A DNA stretch of 64,000 nt from Microbacterium sp. (GTDB lineage: Bacteria; Actinomycetota; Actinomycetes; Actinomycetales; Microbacteriaceae). The stretch lies in contig JAFKIL010000002.1 of NCBI GenBank assembly GCA_017306415.1, positions 124,001 through 188,000 of the forward strand. Direction: 5' to 3'. The notes beneath the pieces are model-generated. The model made no database searches. It worked only from the letters and a program-made list of their open reading frames with translations, and was not told the origin of the DNA. The position numbers and the translations under genes are program-made. Positions within the stretch are counted from its first letter, which is position 1. The number at the start of each line of letters is the position of its first letter. This document shows, one piece after another, positions 7,863 to 16,180 of this stretch.

Positions 7863-8679
7863 ACGGGTCCCTGGGCTCCGCGACGTCCTTCACCGTCGTG
7901 GCCGCGATCTCGAGGCGGCCGGATGCGGTCGAGCGCACGGTGCCCGAGATCTCGACCCATTTCCCCGTGCGCGGCGTGGACACCGCCGCCGCGACGGGGA
8001 TGCTCGCCGGCTGCGCGTCGATCACGCAGTGCGTGATCACGAGTCTCGTCAGCTGGAAGCCGCCGCCGCTCGAGAGCGGCGTGACGAAGCCGGTCAGCGT
8101 GACCGCGTCGCCCTCGAACGCGTCGGGGTTCGTGGCGGTCGCGAACACGCTCGCCCAGTCGCCGACGCCGAACTTCGCGGTGTCGCCGTGCGTCGCGAGG
8201 GCGACGACGTCCGCGCCCGCGAAGAGCGGCGCCGACCCGACATCGCGTGTCTGCGCGATCTCCGCCGACAGGGAGGCCGGAGGCAGCAGCACGACAGAGA
8301 GCATGACGCCGGATGCCACCACCCCGCCGCCGACGGCAGCGAGCGTCCCGACGACCGCGCGCCCGGACGGCCGCGCGCGGCGGGCCTCGTCACCGTGGTC
8401 GTGGTCGTGGTCATGGTCGTGGTCGTCGTGGTCCTGGCCGTGGCCGCCGCCGGTGCCGTGGTCATGGCCGTGATCCTCCTCGGCGCCGAGCGGGAGCAGG
8501 AAGCTCAGTGCCGCGCCCACGAGCAGCAGCACGGCCATGGGGATCGCGAACCAGTTCGAGGAGGGGTTGATGTAGAGCGCCAGCCGCCCGGTGAACGCAA
8601 GGCCCAGCGTCACGACGGCCAGGCACGAGGCGAGCCCCACGCCCAGCCAGCGGTTCCACGCCGATGCGCCCCTATGCAA
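7852..8679 (-). CDS. TIGR03943-like putative permease subunit with His/Asp-rich loop
   Basis: 275 residues. Two membrane segments at the N-terminus (about 12-32 and 43-63) are followed by a His/Asp-rich stretch at about 67-97 (EEDHGHDHG and repeated HDHD), a third membrane segment at 105-130, and a soluble C-terminal domain. This is the layout of the TIGR03943 proteins, partners of DUF318/ArsP-like permeases. The His/Asp loop is a likely zinc-binding element, consistent with the adjacent zur and znu genes. It overlaps the permease by 8 nt. Metal export or zinc/cofactor handling is inferred. Confidence 0.8.
   Translation of the reverse strand: MHRGASAWNRWLGVGLASCLAVVTLGLAFTGRLALYINPSSNWFAIPMAVLLLVGAALSFLLPLGAEEDHGHDHGTGGGHGQDHDDHDHDHDHDHGDEARRARPSGRAVVGTLAAVGGGVVASGVMLSVVLLPPASLSAEIAQTRDVGSAPLFAGADVVALATHGDTAKFGVGDWASVFATATNPDAFEGDAVTLTGFVTPLSSGGGFQLTRLVITHCVIDAQPASIPVAAAVSTPRTGKWVEISGTVRSTASGRLEIAATTVKDVAEPRDPYEY
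8395..8435. repeat. Hexanucleotide-like repeat encoding the His/Asp loop
   Basis: Imperfect GTGGTC units run in tandem. On the minus strand they encode His-Asp repeats of the preceding protein. This is a coding low-complexity tract, prone to slippage, not an independent element. Confidence 0.7.
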
Positions 8680-9709
8680 GGAGGTTCACCCCCACCGCGA
8701 TCGCGAAGGCGGCCAGCACGACCGTGACGACCATGCCCACCAGCACGCGCGAGGTGAAGGTCGTGCGCAGGAGCGCCAGCATCTTGATGTCGACGAGCGG
8801 CCCGACGAGAAGGAACGCGACGATCGAGCCGGGCGTGAACGTCGACGCGAACGAGAGGGCGAAGAACGAGTCGACGTTCGAGCAGATCGACACGATCATC
8901 GCGAGCATGACCATCGCCACGATCGACAGCACCGGGTTCGAGCCGATCGCGAGGAGGGCGTCCCGCGGCACCAGGACCTGGACGGCACCGGCGACGGCCG
9001 ACCCCAGGATGAGCGCCGGCATCACCGCCCGCAGCTCCACGATGAACTGGGCGATGCTGCGGCGGCCACGCCCACCGGGCTCGTGCACGACGAGCTCGCA
9101 CGTCTCGCGGAAGCGGTCCGTCAGGAGTGCGTCCTGGTCGGGGTGGCGGCTGTACAGCCATCCGATCAGGTTCGCGATGAGGTAGCCGCCGATCAGGCGC
9201 GCCACGAGGATGCCGTCGCTGAAGCCGAACGCCTGATGGGTCGTGATGATCACGATCGGGTTCACGATGGGGGCGGCGATGAGGAACGTCAGGGTCTCCG
9301 GCACGGTGAAGCCGCGCATCAGGAGGCCGCGCGCGAACGGCACGTTGCCGCACTCGCACACCGGCACGATCATGCCGAGGAGGGACAGCACCGCCCGGCG
9401 CGCCCACGCCCGGCGCGGCATCCATCGCTCGATGACGCCCGGCGGGATCCACACCTGCACCACGATCGACAGCACGACGCCGAGCACGACGAACGGGAGC
9501 GACTCGATGAGGACGCTGATCGCGAGGGTGAGGCCGTCCTGCGCGCGGGTCGGCACGCCCGGCATGAGGCTCGGGGCGAAGGCGTCGATCGCGAACAGCA
9601 GCGCGATGAGGGCGATGCCGATCCCGAGTGCGAGACCGGTGCGCGGGCGACGTGCGCCGGCACGCAGGCGGACGGGGGATGCCGCTGCCGCGGTCTCGGC
9701 GCGCGTCAC
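8672..9709 (-). CDS. DUF318/ArsP-like permease
   Basis: 345 residues with about eight hydrophobic segments. The family core is visible as IVPVCECGNVPFARGLL (Cys-Glu-Cys, about 105-120), followed by FLIAAPIVNPIVI, with a second family repeat near LAMIVSICSNVDSFFALSF. The family includes ArsP organoarsenical exporters and B. subtilis YcgR-like permeases. Here the pairing with a TIGR03943-like subunit and with zur argues for the YcgR-like branch. GTG start at 9709, one nucleotide after the zur stop codon. Confidence 0.85.
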   Translation of the reverse strand: MTRAETAAAASPVRLRAGARRPRTGLALGIGIALIALLFAIDAFAPSLMPGVPTRAQDGLTLAISVLIESLPFVVLGVVLSIVVQVWIPPGVIERWMPRRAWARRAVLSLLGMIVPVCECGNVPFARGLLMRGFTVPETLTFLIAAPIVNPIVIITTHQAFGFSDGILVARLIGGYLIANLIGWLYSRHPDQDALLTDRFRETCELVVHEPGGRGRRSIAQFIVELRAVMPALILGSAVAGAVQVLVPRDALLAIGSNPVLSIVAMVMLAMIVSICSNVDSFFALSFASTFTPGSIVAFLLVGPLVDIKMLALLRTTFTSRVLVGMVVTVVLAAFAIAVGVNLLA

Positions 9710-9710
9710 G

Positions 9711-10136
9711 TCAGCTCGCGCCGGCCGTGTCGTCCGGGGCCGTCGCCCGCAGACGGGTGCAGTCCGCGCACAGGCCGAAGATGTCGACGATGTGCTCCGG
9801 CGCGGTGAACCCGTTGCGGGCGGCCGTCTGCTGCGCCCACTCCTCGACGTCGGACGCCTCGATCTCGACCGTGAGACCGCAGGACCGGCAGATCAGGTGG
9901 TGATGATGACCGGGGCTCGTGCACGCGCGGTAGAGGCTCTCGCCCTCCGGGCTCTGCAGCGAATCGGCCTCGCCGTGGGCGGCCATGCCGGCGAGGGCCC
10001 GGTAGACGGTCGCCAGCCCGATGCCGGTGTTGCCGTCGCGCAGGGTCGCGTGGAGGTTCTGGGCGCTGATGAATCCGGGGGCTCCGGCAAGGGCTTCACG
10101 CACGCGTTCGCGCTGCCACGTGTTCCGCTGGGCCAT
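9711..10136 (-). CDS. zur: Fur-family zinc uptake regulator Zur
   Basis: 141 residues. The N-terminal winged helix contains ISAQNLHATLRDGNTGIGLATVYRALAGM. The C-terminus has the metal motifs HHHHLICRSCG (about 77-87) and CADC (about 123-126), a structural CxxC pair as in FurB/Zur. Placement behind znuA and znuCB and the Zur-type boxes at 11897 and 12924 make a zinc sensor far more likely than an iron or peroxide sensor. Zur with zinc would repress the znu genes. It starts 68 bp after znuB with no Zur box of its own visible, so it probably shares the znuCB transcript. Confidence 0.92.
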   Translation of the reverse strand: MAQRNTWQRERVREALAGAPGFISAQNLHATLRDGNTGIGLATVYRALAGMAAHGEADSLQSPEGESLYRACTSPGHHHHLICRSCGLTVEIEASDVEEWAQQTAARNGFTAPEHIVDIFGLCADCTRLRATAPDDTAGAS

Positions 10137-10204
10137 GGGCGGGAGTCTACCTTCGGCCTCTGGACGCGCGCCGGGAGATGACGCAGAGGAGGCCGGGCGC
10201 CGCG

Positions 10205-11068
10205 TCAGGCGTCCGAGCGGGTCGCGCGGTCGCGACGGGCGCCGATCCCGCGGCACACGAGATAGAGGACGAACGAGATCGTGGTGATGTACGGGCTGAC
10301 CGGGAGCGTGCCCGCGACGGCGAGCAGGATGCCGCCCACCGCCGAGAAGACGCCGAACACGGCGGCGAGGAGCGGCACCGACAGGGGGCCGCTCGCGACC
10401 CGCATCGCCGCCGCGGCCGGCGTCACCACCAGGGCGAGGACGAGGAGCGCGCCGATGATGTGCACGGCGACCGCCACGATCAGCCCGAGGAGGAGCATGA
10501 AGGCGAACGACACCCACCGGGTCGGCACGCCGCGTGCGGCGGCGGCCTGCGGGTCGAGCGAGTCGAACCGCAGCGGCCGCCAGATGAGCAGCAGCGCGAC
10601 GAGCACGACGGCGCCGATGCCGATGAGCCAGCCCAGCTGGTCGCTCTGCACCGAGACGATCTGACCGGTGAGCAGGCTGAACCGGTTGGCGCTGCGCCCG
10701 CTGTACAGCGACAGGAACAGGATGCCGAGGCCCAGGCCGAACGGCATGAGCACGCCGATGATCGAGTTGCGCTCCCGCGCCCGCGCCCCCAGCCAGCCGA
10801 TGAGGCCCGCCGCGATCAGGGAGCCGACGATCGATCCGGTCACCACGTCGAAGCCGAACAGCAGTGCCGCCGCCGCGCCCGCGAACGAGAGCTCCGAGAT
10901 GCCGTGCACGGCGAACGCCATGTCGCGCTGCATGACGAACACCCCGATGAGCCCGCCGACGAGCCCGAGGACGGCGCCCGCCCACACCGAGTTCGAGACG
11001 AGCGCGAGGATGTCGCCGTAGTCGGCGATGCCGCCGAACATCGCGTTCCACACGTCCGACCAGTTCAT
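10205..11068 (-). CDS. znuB: Zinc ABC transporter permease ZnuB
   Basis: 287 residues with about eight membrane segments, ABC-3 family. Motifs include FAVHGISELSFAGAAAALL and the late VVTPAAAAM typical of metal ABC permeases. It forms the membrane channel for zinc delivered by ZnuA. The ATG overlaps the znuC stop (ATGA), so the two are coupled. Confidence 0.94.
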   Translation of the reverse strand: MNWSDVWNAMFGGIADYGDILALVSNSVWAGAVLGLVGGLIGVFVMQRDMAFAVHGISELSFAGAAAALLFGFDVVTGSIVGSLIAAGLIGWLGARARERNSIIGVLMPFGLGLGILFLSLYSGRSANRFSLLTGQIVSVQSDQLGWLIGIGAVVLVALLLIWRPLRFDSLDPQAAAARGVPTRWVSFAFMLLLGLIVAVAVHIIGALLVLALVVTPAAAAMRVASGPLSVPLLAAVFGVFSAVGGILLAVAGTLPVSPYITTISFVLYLVCRGIGARRDRATRSDA

Positions 11069-11883
11069 GCGCGGGCCTCGTCGTGGTGATGATGGGATGC
11101 CTCGGCATCCGGCGCCCCGACGACGACGAGCCGGTCACCGGCCCGGAGGACGAAGACCGGCGCGCCGTAGAGGTCGGACAGCACGCGCGAGTTCAGGACG
11201 TCGTCGGGGCTGCCGAGCGTGAACCGGCCCCCGGCGAGGTACAGGATGCGGTCGACCTTTCCGAGCACCGGATTGATGTCGTGGGTGACGAGCAGCACGG
11301 CGGCGCCCGTGTCGCGGCGGTGGCCGTCGATGAGGCCGACCACCGCCTGCTGGTTCGCGAGGTCGAGACTCGTGAGCGGCTCGTCGCACAGCAGCAGGCG
11401 CGGCTCGTCCGCGAGCGCCTGGCCGATGCGCAGGCGCTGCTGCTCGCCGCCGGACAGGAGGCCCACCGGTCGGTCGGCGAAGTCGCGGCCGCCGACCGCG
11501 TCGACGAGCGCATCCACCCTCGCGCGCTCACCGCGGCGAGGGAAGGGGAAGCCGAAGCGGTGGCCGTCCACGCCGAGGCGGACGAGGTCCCGGCCCCGCA
11601 GGGCCGTGTCCCGCGGCAGCGGGCGCTGCTGCGGGACGTAGCCGATCCGGCGGTTGCCCGCGCGGCGCACGTCGGAGCCCAGCGCCGTGATCCGCCCCTC
11701 GCTCAGCCGGTCGAGGCCGAGCACCGCCCGCAGGAGCGTCGTCTTGCCCGACCCGGAGGGGCCGAGGACGGCGATGAGCTCGCCCGGCTCGACGGTGAGG
11801 TCGAGACCCGACCAGAGTTCGCGGCCGCCCCGGCGGAGGGCGGCGCCGCGGATCTCGAGGGGCGACGCGGCGTTCACTCGCAC
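11065..11883 (-). CDS. znuC: Zinc ABC transporter ATP-binding protein ZnuC
   Basis: 272 residues. Walker A GPSGSGKT (about 41-48), ABC signature LSGGEQQRLRIGQ, Walker B LLLCDEP and the switch histidine in LLVTHDINPV are all present. The C-terminus ends with a His-rich tail (ASHHHHDEARA), a possible zinc sensor or binding element. It drives ZnuB. A Zur-type palindrome lies 14 nt upstream of the start (11897-11911), giving znuCB a zinc-regulated promoter separate from znuA. Confidence 0.94.
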   Translation of the reverse strand: MRVNAASPLEIRGAALRRGGRELWSGLDLTVEPGELIAVLGPSGSGKTTLLRAVLGLDRLSEGRITALGSDVRRAGNRRIGYVPQQRPLPRDTALRGRDLVRLGVDGHRFGFPFPRRGERARVDALVDAVGGRDFADRPVGLLSGGEQQRLRIGQALADEPRLLLCDEPLTSLDLANQQAVVGLIDGHRRDTGAAVLLVTHDINPVLGKVDRILYLAGGRFTLGSPDDVLNSRVLSDLYGAPVFVLRAGDRLVVVGAPDAEASHHHHDEARA

Positions 11884-11896
11884 ACTCTATCCGTGC

Positions 11897-11911
11897 TGAG
11901 AACGGCTCTCA
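11897..11911 (-). promoter_or_regulatory. Zur box upstream of znuC
   Basis: TGAGAACGGCTCTCA: 5-bp perfect outer arms TGAGA/TCTCA with a less symmetric centre. It matches the outer bases of the stronger box before znuA. Confidence 0.7.
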
Positions 11912-11947
11912 CTCCTGCACCGGCCTGCCAGGCGCAATGGCGCCCGC

Positions 11948-12904
11948 TCAGCCGAGGGCCTTCTTCAGGGCGTCGGCATTGCCCTGCATCCATTCGAGGT
12001 AGGTCTTGCCGTCGGGCAGGATCTCGGAGAAGCGCAGCACCGGCACCTTCGCGCCCTTCGCCTTCTCCTCCACCTGCGTCGTCTCGGCGCCCGCCGCCTG
12101 GGCGTTCGTGATGACCACCGCGACGTCTCCGGAGGCGATCGTCCGCAGCGCCGCGAGCAGCGTCGCGGGCGGCACGTCCTGCCCCTCCTCCACGGCCTCG
12201 CTGAACGCGGCAGGGGTCTTGTTGTCGAGCCCGGAGGCGTCGGTCAGGTACAGCGGCAGCGGCTCGGTGACGAACACGCCGGCACCCCCGTGCGCGGCGG
12301 CGATGCCGGCGAGGGTCGCCTCGATCTTCCCGGTGCCCGCGGCGAAGCTCTTCGCGTTCGCCTCGAAGGATGCCGCGTGCGCCGGCTCGAGCTTCGCGAG
12401 CCGGTCGGCGATCTCCTGGGCCAGCTTGGCCATCACGGCCGGGTCGTAGAAGACGTGCTCGTTGAAGCCCTCGAGGTGATCGTGCGCGTGGTCCGCGTCG
12501 TCCTTGTGGCTGTCCAGGTTGCCGTCGGCGGGGTACTCCGGCGACAGCTCCGCGGCCGTGATCACGGGCGCCTTCGTTCCGGACGCCGTGATCAACGACT
12601 CCATGAACGGGTCGTAGCCACCGCCGTTCTCGATCAGCAGCCCTGCGCGCCGCACGAGCAACTGGTCGCTCGCGCTGGCCTCGAACTCATGCGGATCCTG
12701 GCTCACGGAGGCGATCATCGACGTCACCTCGACGGCGTCTCCGCCGACGGCCTCGGCGATCGAGCCGTAGACGTTGGTGGATGCGACCACCTGGACGCGA
12801 CCGCCTGGGGTCGACGTCTGCGTGCCGGTCGCGCCGGCGGCGCAGCCCGCGAGGAGGAGGAGGGATGCCGCGACCGCGGCCAGCTTGAGGATTCTCGTCG
12901 TCAC
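11948..12904 (-). CDS. znuA: Zinc ABC transporter substrate-binding lipoprotein ZnuA
   Basis: 318 residues. The lipoprotein signal ends LLLLAGCAAG with Cys at about 21. The fold is of the cluster A-I metal receptor type; a His/Asp-rich loop (DSHKDDADHAHDH, about 128-140) and FNEHVFYDPAVMAKLA fit ZnuA rather than a manganese receptor. GTG start, because the nearby ATG reads straight into a stop. A perfect Zur palindrome ends 20 nt upstream. It captures zinc outside the membrane for ZnuBC. hipA ends 45 nt upstream on the same strand. Confidence 0.94.
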   Translation of the reverse strand: MTTRILKLAAVAASLLLLAGCAAGATGTQTSTPGGRVQVVASTNVYGSIAEAVGGDAVEVTSMIASVSQDPHEFEASASDQLLVRRAGLLIENGGGYDPFMESLITASGTKAPVITAAELSPEYPADGNLDSHKDDADHAHDHLEGFNEHVFYDPAVMAKLAQEIADRLAKLEPAHAASFEANAKSFAAGTGKIEATLAGIAAAHGGAGVFVTEPLPLYLTDASGLDNKTPAAFSEAVEEGQDVPPATLLAALRTIASGDVAVVITNAQAAGAETTQVEEKAKGAKVPVLRFSEILPDGKTYLEWMQGNADALKKALG

Positions 12905-12923
12905 ATGGCGACTCTAACGCTAG

Positions 12924-12938
12924 TGAGAATCATTCTCA
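12924..12938 (-). promoter_or_regulatory. Zur box upstream of znuA
   Basis: TGAGAATCATTCTCA is a 15-bp palindrome, perfect apart from its central base and of classical Fur/Zur form. It lies 20-34 nt upstream of the znuA start, between the hipA stop and znuA. Confidence 0.88.
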
Positions 12939-12949
12939 AAATTGGATGG

Positions 12950-14341
12950 TCAGCCGGCCGGACCGCCCCACCCGCCGGGCGGCTGCTTCGGGAGCCACAC
13001 CTCGGGCGCGCTGTGTTCCGTCTCGGCGAAGCTACCCGGTGCGCCCCCCCTCGCCGTCTCCCCGAGACGGCGGGACGTCCGGCGGGCCGGACGCGCACCA
13101 CTCCCTGCTGGCGTCCGGGCAGGTGGGTCGGCGAACTCGTCGAGCATCCGCTGAGCGGCATTCTCCACTGCATGGTCGAGACCACCGTGCGCGGCAGGGT
13201 GCGGACGCTCCACTCTCGCCGTCTCGACGACCGCCTCCGCCACTTCCGCCACGATCCGCTCGGGCTGGCGGATGCCCCAGGAGCGCCCTTCCGCTGCGAC
13301 GTCAGCGAGGGTGATCTCGTCTGCTTCGCGTTTGCCGTTGACTGCCAGTGCGAAGCTCTGGTCGACGTTCAGATGCGCGGAGGGGATGACGTCGTACATC
13401 GGCGCGAGGACGACGTCCCCGTCCGGATAGTGCAGCAGCCCGATGTTCTTGGCGTGCATGTCGTAGTTGTGAAGGACGACCGAGAGGGCGGTCATACGGA
13501 GGAGATTCTGGAGGTCCCGGCTGCCGGCGTGGCTGCGGAGGACCTCGGCGATCCTCCTCAGCCGGTCCGTCTCATGCGGCTGCTCGTACTTGGCGTCGCC
13601 GATGTGACCGAGTGCCTGGTTGAAGTCCTCCTGGTGGATTCGTCCGCCCTCACGGTCGCGGTCGAACCGTTCGATGACGAGCGCGCTGGCACCGTCGAAG
13701 ACTTCGATGGTCGTCGAGAACGCAGCGAGGTTCAGCGCGCGGACGAATCGCGACCCGTACTCCTCGTCGAAAATGAGGCTCGGAATCACCGTGTTGATGG
13801 GCTTGATGATGTGCGTCGACGGGTATCCGTCGAGAGGCTCCGCCCACCCATCGAGCGTGCGAACCAGAAGGACTTTGTCCTGTACGCCTGCCAAGCTCGA
13901 CACGCGCCGTCGGCCGGCGTTGCCCAGGGGCGAGAGCTTGACCTCTTGGAACATGGTCTTCACTTCGGCGGCGGTCACCGGGCGCGCTTCGGGGATGCGC
14001 GGCTCCGCCGCATCCTGCTCATTCCAGATCTGAAGAGCGCCGGCGGTGTCCCGCCCGTAGCGCGCCAGCAGTCCCAGTGTGTTATCGCTGTCTAGACGCG
14101 CGTTCGCTGCGAGGGTGCGGCGCACGCCACCCTCCGACAGGACCTCCTCGAAGAATGCTCGTCGCTTGCCCTGGTCCTCATCACGGGTCGTCCGGATGAG
14201 CGGAACGGTGATGGACATGACCTGGCTACCGAGGCCGAAGCGCTCGAGCCCGTCGTGGTGCGCCTCGAAGTCGATTCGGTCCCGCTCGCCGGAGAGCGTC
14301 CCGACGTGCACCCCATAGAGTTCGACCCTCAGATCAGGCAT
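12950..14341 (-). CDS. hipA: HipA-type serine/threonine kinase toxin
   Basis: 463 residues. The N-terminal HipA-associated domain (MPDLRVELYGVHVGTLSG) is followed by the kinase with SSLAGVQDKVLL (ATP-binding loop, about 149-160), the catalytic loop HNYDMHAKNIGLL (about 292-304) and APMYDVIPSA (DFG-like region). HipA kinases phosphorylate aminoacyl-tRNA synthetases such as GltX and arrest growth. The last 60-70 residues are a Pro/Arg/Gly-rich tail unlike the family end, perhaps reading through a lost stop. Its ATG overlaps the hipB stop (TAATG). Confidence 0.9.
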   Translation of the reverse strand: MPDLRVELYGVHVGTLSGERDRIDFEAHHDGLERFGLGSQVMSITVPLIRTTRDEDQGKRRAFFEEVLSEGGVRRTLAANARLDSDNTLGLLARYGRDTAGALQIWNEQDAAEPRIPEARPVTAAEVKTMFQEVKLSPLGNAGRRRVSSLAGVQDKVLLVRTLDGWAEPLDGYPSTHIIKPINTVIPSLIFDEEYGSRFVRALNLAAFSTTIEVFDGASALVIERFDRDREGGRIHQEDFNQALGHIGDAKYEQPHETDRLRRIAEVLRSHAGSRDLQNLLRMTALSVVLHNYDMHAKNIGLLHYPDGDVVLAPMYDVIPSAHLNVDQSFALAVNGKREADEITLADVAAEGRSWGIRQPERIVAEVAEAVVETARVERPHPAAHGGLDHAVENAAQRMLDEFADPPARTPAGSGARPARRTSRRLGETARGGAPGSFAETEHSAPEVWLPKQPPGGWGGPAG

Positions 14342-14562
14342 TACGTGGGCGTCTCCAGGTACAGGCGCCCCCCCGTGCGGGAGATGAACCGGAGGAGGCG
14401 TTCGACGGACTTCGTCGGCTTGCCCTGCTCCAGCTCCACGATGTATCGCTGAGTGACGTCGAGCTCCTCGGCGAGTTGCCGCTGGGTCAGCCCGGCCTCG
14501 GCGCGCAACTCGACGAGTAGACGGCCGAGCGTCGCGGCGTCTCGAATCGGTGCACTGCGCAT
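14341..14562 (-). CDS. hipB: HipB-type antitoxin / XRE regulator
   Basis: 73 residues, one helix-turn-helix: AGLTQRQLAEELDVTQRYIVELEQGK. HipB neutralises HipA and represses the pair. The ATG at 14562 has GAAAGG upstream and gives the usual short HipB; an upstream in-frame start at 14619 would add 19 residues but would run through the operator region. A near-identical direct repeat lies at 14594-14641. Confidence 0.88.
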   Translation of the reverse strand: MRSAPIRDAATLGRLLVELRAEAGLTQRQLAEELDVTQRYIVELEQGKPTKSVERLLRFISRTGGRLYLETPT

Positions 14563-14593
14563 TTTGATTACCTTTCTCACATCAAGATTACGT

Positions 14594-14641
14594 GATGAGG
14601 TTTTCCTACTCAACCCCATTTGATGTGGTTTTTCTACTCAA
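14594..14641. promoter_or_regulatory. Two near-identical 20-bp repeats, likely HipB operators
   Basis: GATGAGGTTTTCCTACTCAA (14594-14613) and GATGTGGTTTTTCTACTCAA (14622-14641) differ at 2 of 20 positions and start 28 bp apart. They are AT-rich against a GC-rich background and lie 32-79 nt upstream of hipB. The rest of the gap to 14816 shows nothing recognisable. Confidence 0.7.
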
Positions 14642-14816
14642 AAGCCCATGATGAGATTATTCGCACTACGCGCAATCTCGCGCCGCGCGCGACACGGCCG
14701 AGCTCCCCAAGCCCTCGAGAGCGGCCTCGCCCGCGGACTCAGGATCTGGCTGCACGCCTTCTCTGCGCGCGGTGGCGAGCCGACATCCGCTGAAGCAGGT
14801 CCAGGGTCGTCTCACG

Positions 14817-16160
14817 TCAGTCGAGCAGCAGCGCCGGCTCCTCCAGGATCGACGCGACGTCCGCGATGAACCGCGACATGCCGTCGCCGTCGATGACGCG
14901 GTGATCGAACGAGCCGGCGACCGTGGTCACGTACCGCGGCCGCACCTCGCCGTCGACCACCCACGGCTTCTGCCGGATCGTGCCGAGGGCGACGATGCCG
15001 GACTCGCCCGGATTGATGATCGGCGTTCCCGCATCCATCCCGAACACGCCGATGTTCGTGATCGTGATCGTGCCGTGCTGCTGATCCGCGGGAGAGGTCT
15101 TGCCCTCGCGGGCCGTCAGCGTGAGCTTCTCGAGAGCCCGGGCGAGCTCGCGCATCGACAGATCCTGCGCGTCCTTGATGTTCGGGACGAGGAGCCCCCG
15201 CGGGGTCGCGGCGGCGATGCCCAGGTTCACATAGCGCCGCACGCGGATCTCGGCCCCGCCCTCGGCGTCCACCCACGCCGCGTTCACCATCGGCGTGCGG
15301 CGGGCCGCCCAGATGACCGCGCGCGCCATGATCAGCAGCGGCGAGACGCGGATGTCCGCGAAGTCCGGCGACGCCTTGAGGCGCTTGACGAGCTCCATCG
15401 TCCGCGTCGCGTCGACATCGGTCCAGACCGACACGTGCGGCGCGGAATACGCCGACTGCACCATCGCGGAGGACGTCGCCTTGCGGACGCCCTTGACCGC
15501 GATGGTCTCCTCGCGGCCCGCGGCGTCGGGCGCGGGAGCGGCCGGGCTCACGACGGCGGGACGGGACGCGGCGACCGGGATGGTCTCCTCGCGCACGTCG
15601 CCCCACTCGGGGGTCTCGATGTTGCGGAACACGCTCGCCTGCGAGGCGTGCTTCACGACGTCGTCGCGGGTCACCTCGCCCGCGGGCCCGCTCGGCACGA
15701 CGGCGGCCAGGTCGACGCCGAGGTCGCGCGCCAGCTTGCGGATCGGCGGCTTCGCCACCACGCCGACGGATGCCGCGACCGGCCGCTCGGCGGGCTTGCG
15801 GCGGCGCGACTGCACCTGTCCCCCCGTGCCGTAGCCGACGAGCACCGAGCCGCCGGCTTCGGCCTCCGGCGCGCCGTGCTCGCTCTGCCCGACGGTGACG
15901 TCCGCCGGGGAGCCGGCCGCGGCATCCGCGATCGTGATGATCGGCGCGCCGACGACGACCGTCGCCCCCTCGTCGGCCAGCAGCTCGCCCACGACCCCGC
16001 CGAAGGGCGACGGGAGCTCGACGAGCGACTTGGCCGTCTCGATCTCGACGAGCACGTCGTTGACGGCGACGCTGTCGCCCGGGGCGACACGCCACTGCAC
16101 GATCTCGGCCTCGGTGAGACCCTCGCCGACGTCGGGGAGGAGGAAGGTCTGGGTGCTCAT
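14817..16160 (-). CDS. bkdC: Branched-chain 2-oxoacid dehydrogenase E2 (dihydrolipoamide acyltransferase)
   Basis: 447 residues. One lipoyl domain with the lipoylated lysine in [12 protein letters not shown] (about 43), an E3/E1-binding domain [21 protein letters not shown] (about 137-157) and a catalytic domain ending [11 protein letters not shown] (His about 419) with [16 protein letters not shown]. It transfers the acyl group from lipoate to CoA. It is the third gene of E1alpha-E1beta-E2; no E3 gene lies in the window. Confidence 0.93.
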   Translation of the reverse strand: MSTQTFLLPDVGEGLTEAEIVQWRVAPGDSVAVNDVLVEIETAKSLVELPSPFGGVVGELLADEGATVVVGAPIITIADAAAGSPADVTVGQSEHGAPEAEAGGSVLVGYGTGGQVQSRRRKPAERPVAASVGVVAKPPIRKLARDLGVDLAAVVPSGPAGEVTRDDVVKHASQASVFRNIETPEWGDVREETIPVAASRPAVVSPAAPAPDAAGREETIAVKGVRKATSSAMVQSAYSAPHVSVWTDVDATRTMELVKRLKASPDFADIRVSPLLIMARAVIWAARRTPMVNAAWVDAEGGAEIRVRRYVNLGIAAATPRGLLVPNIKDAQDLSMRELARALEKLTLTAREGKTSPADQQHGTITITNIGVFGMDAGTPIINPGESGIVALGTIRQKPWVVDGEVRPRYVTTVAGSFDHRVIDGDGMSRFIADVASILEEPALLLD

Positions 16161-16180
16161 GTCGGGCTCCGTTCAGTACT

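Noticed and set aside
8395-8470. Short repeats resembling a CRISPR or satellite
   Set aside because: They are in-frame hexamer-like repeats coding a His/Asp loop inside a conserved membrane protein.
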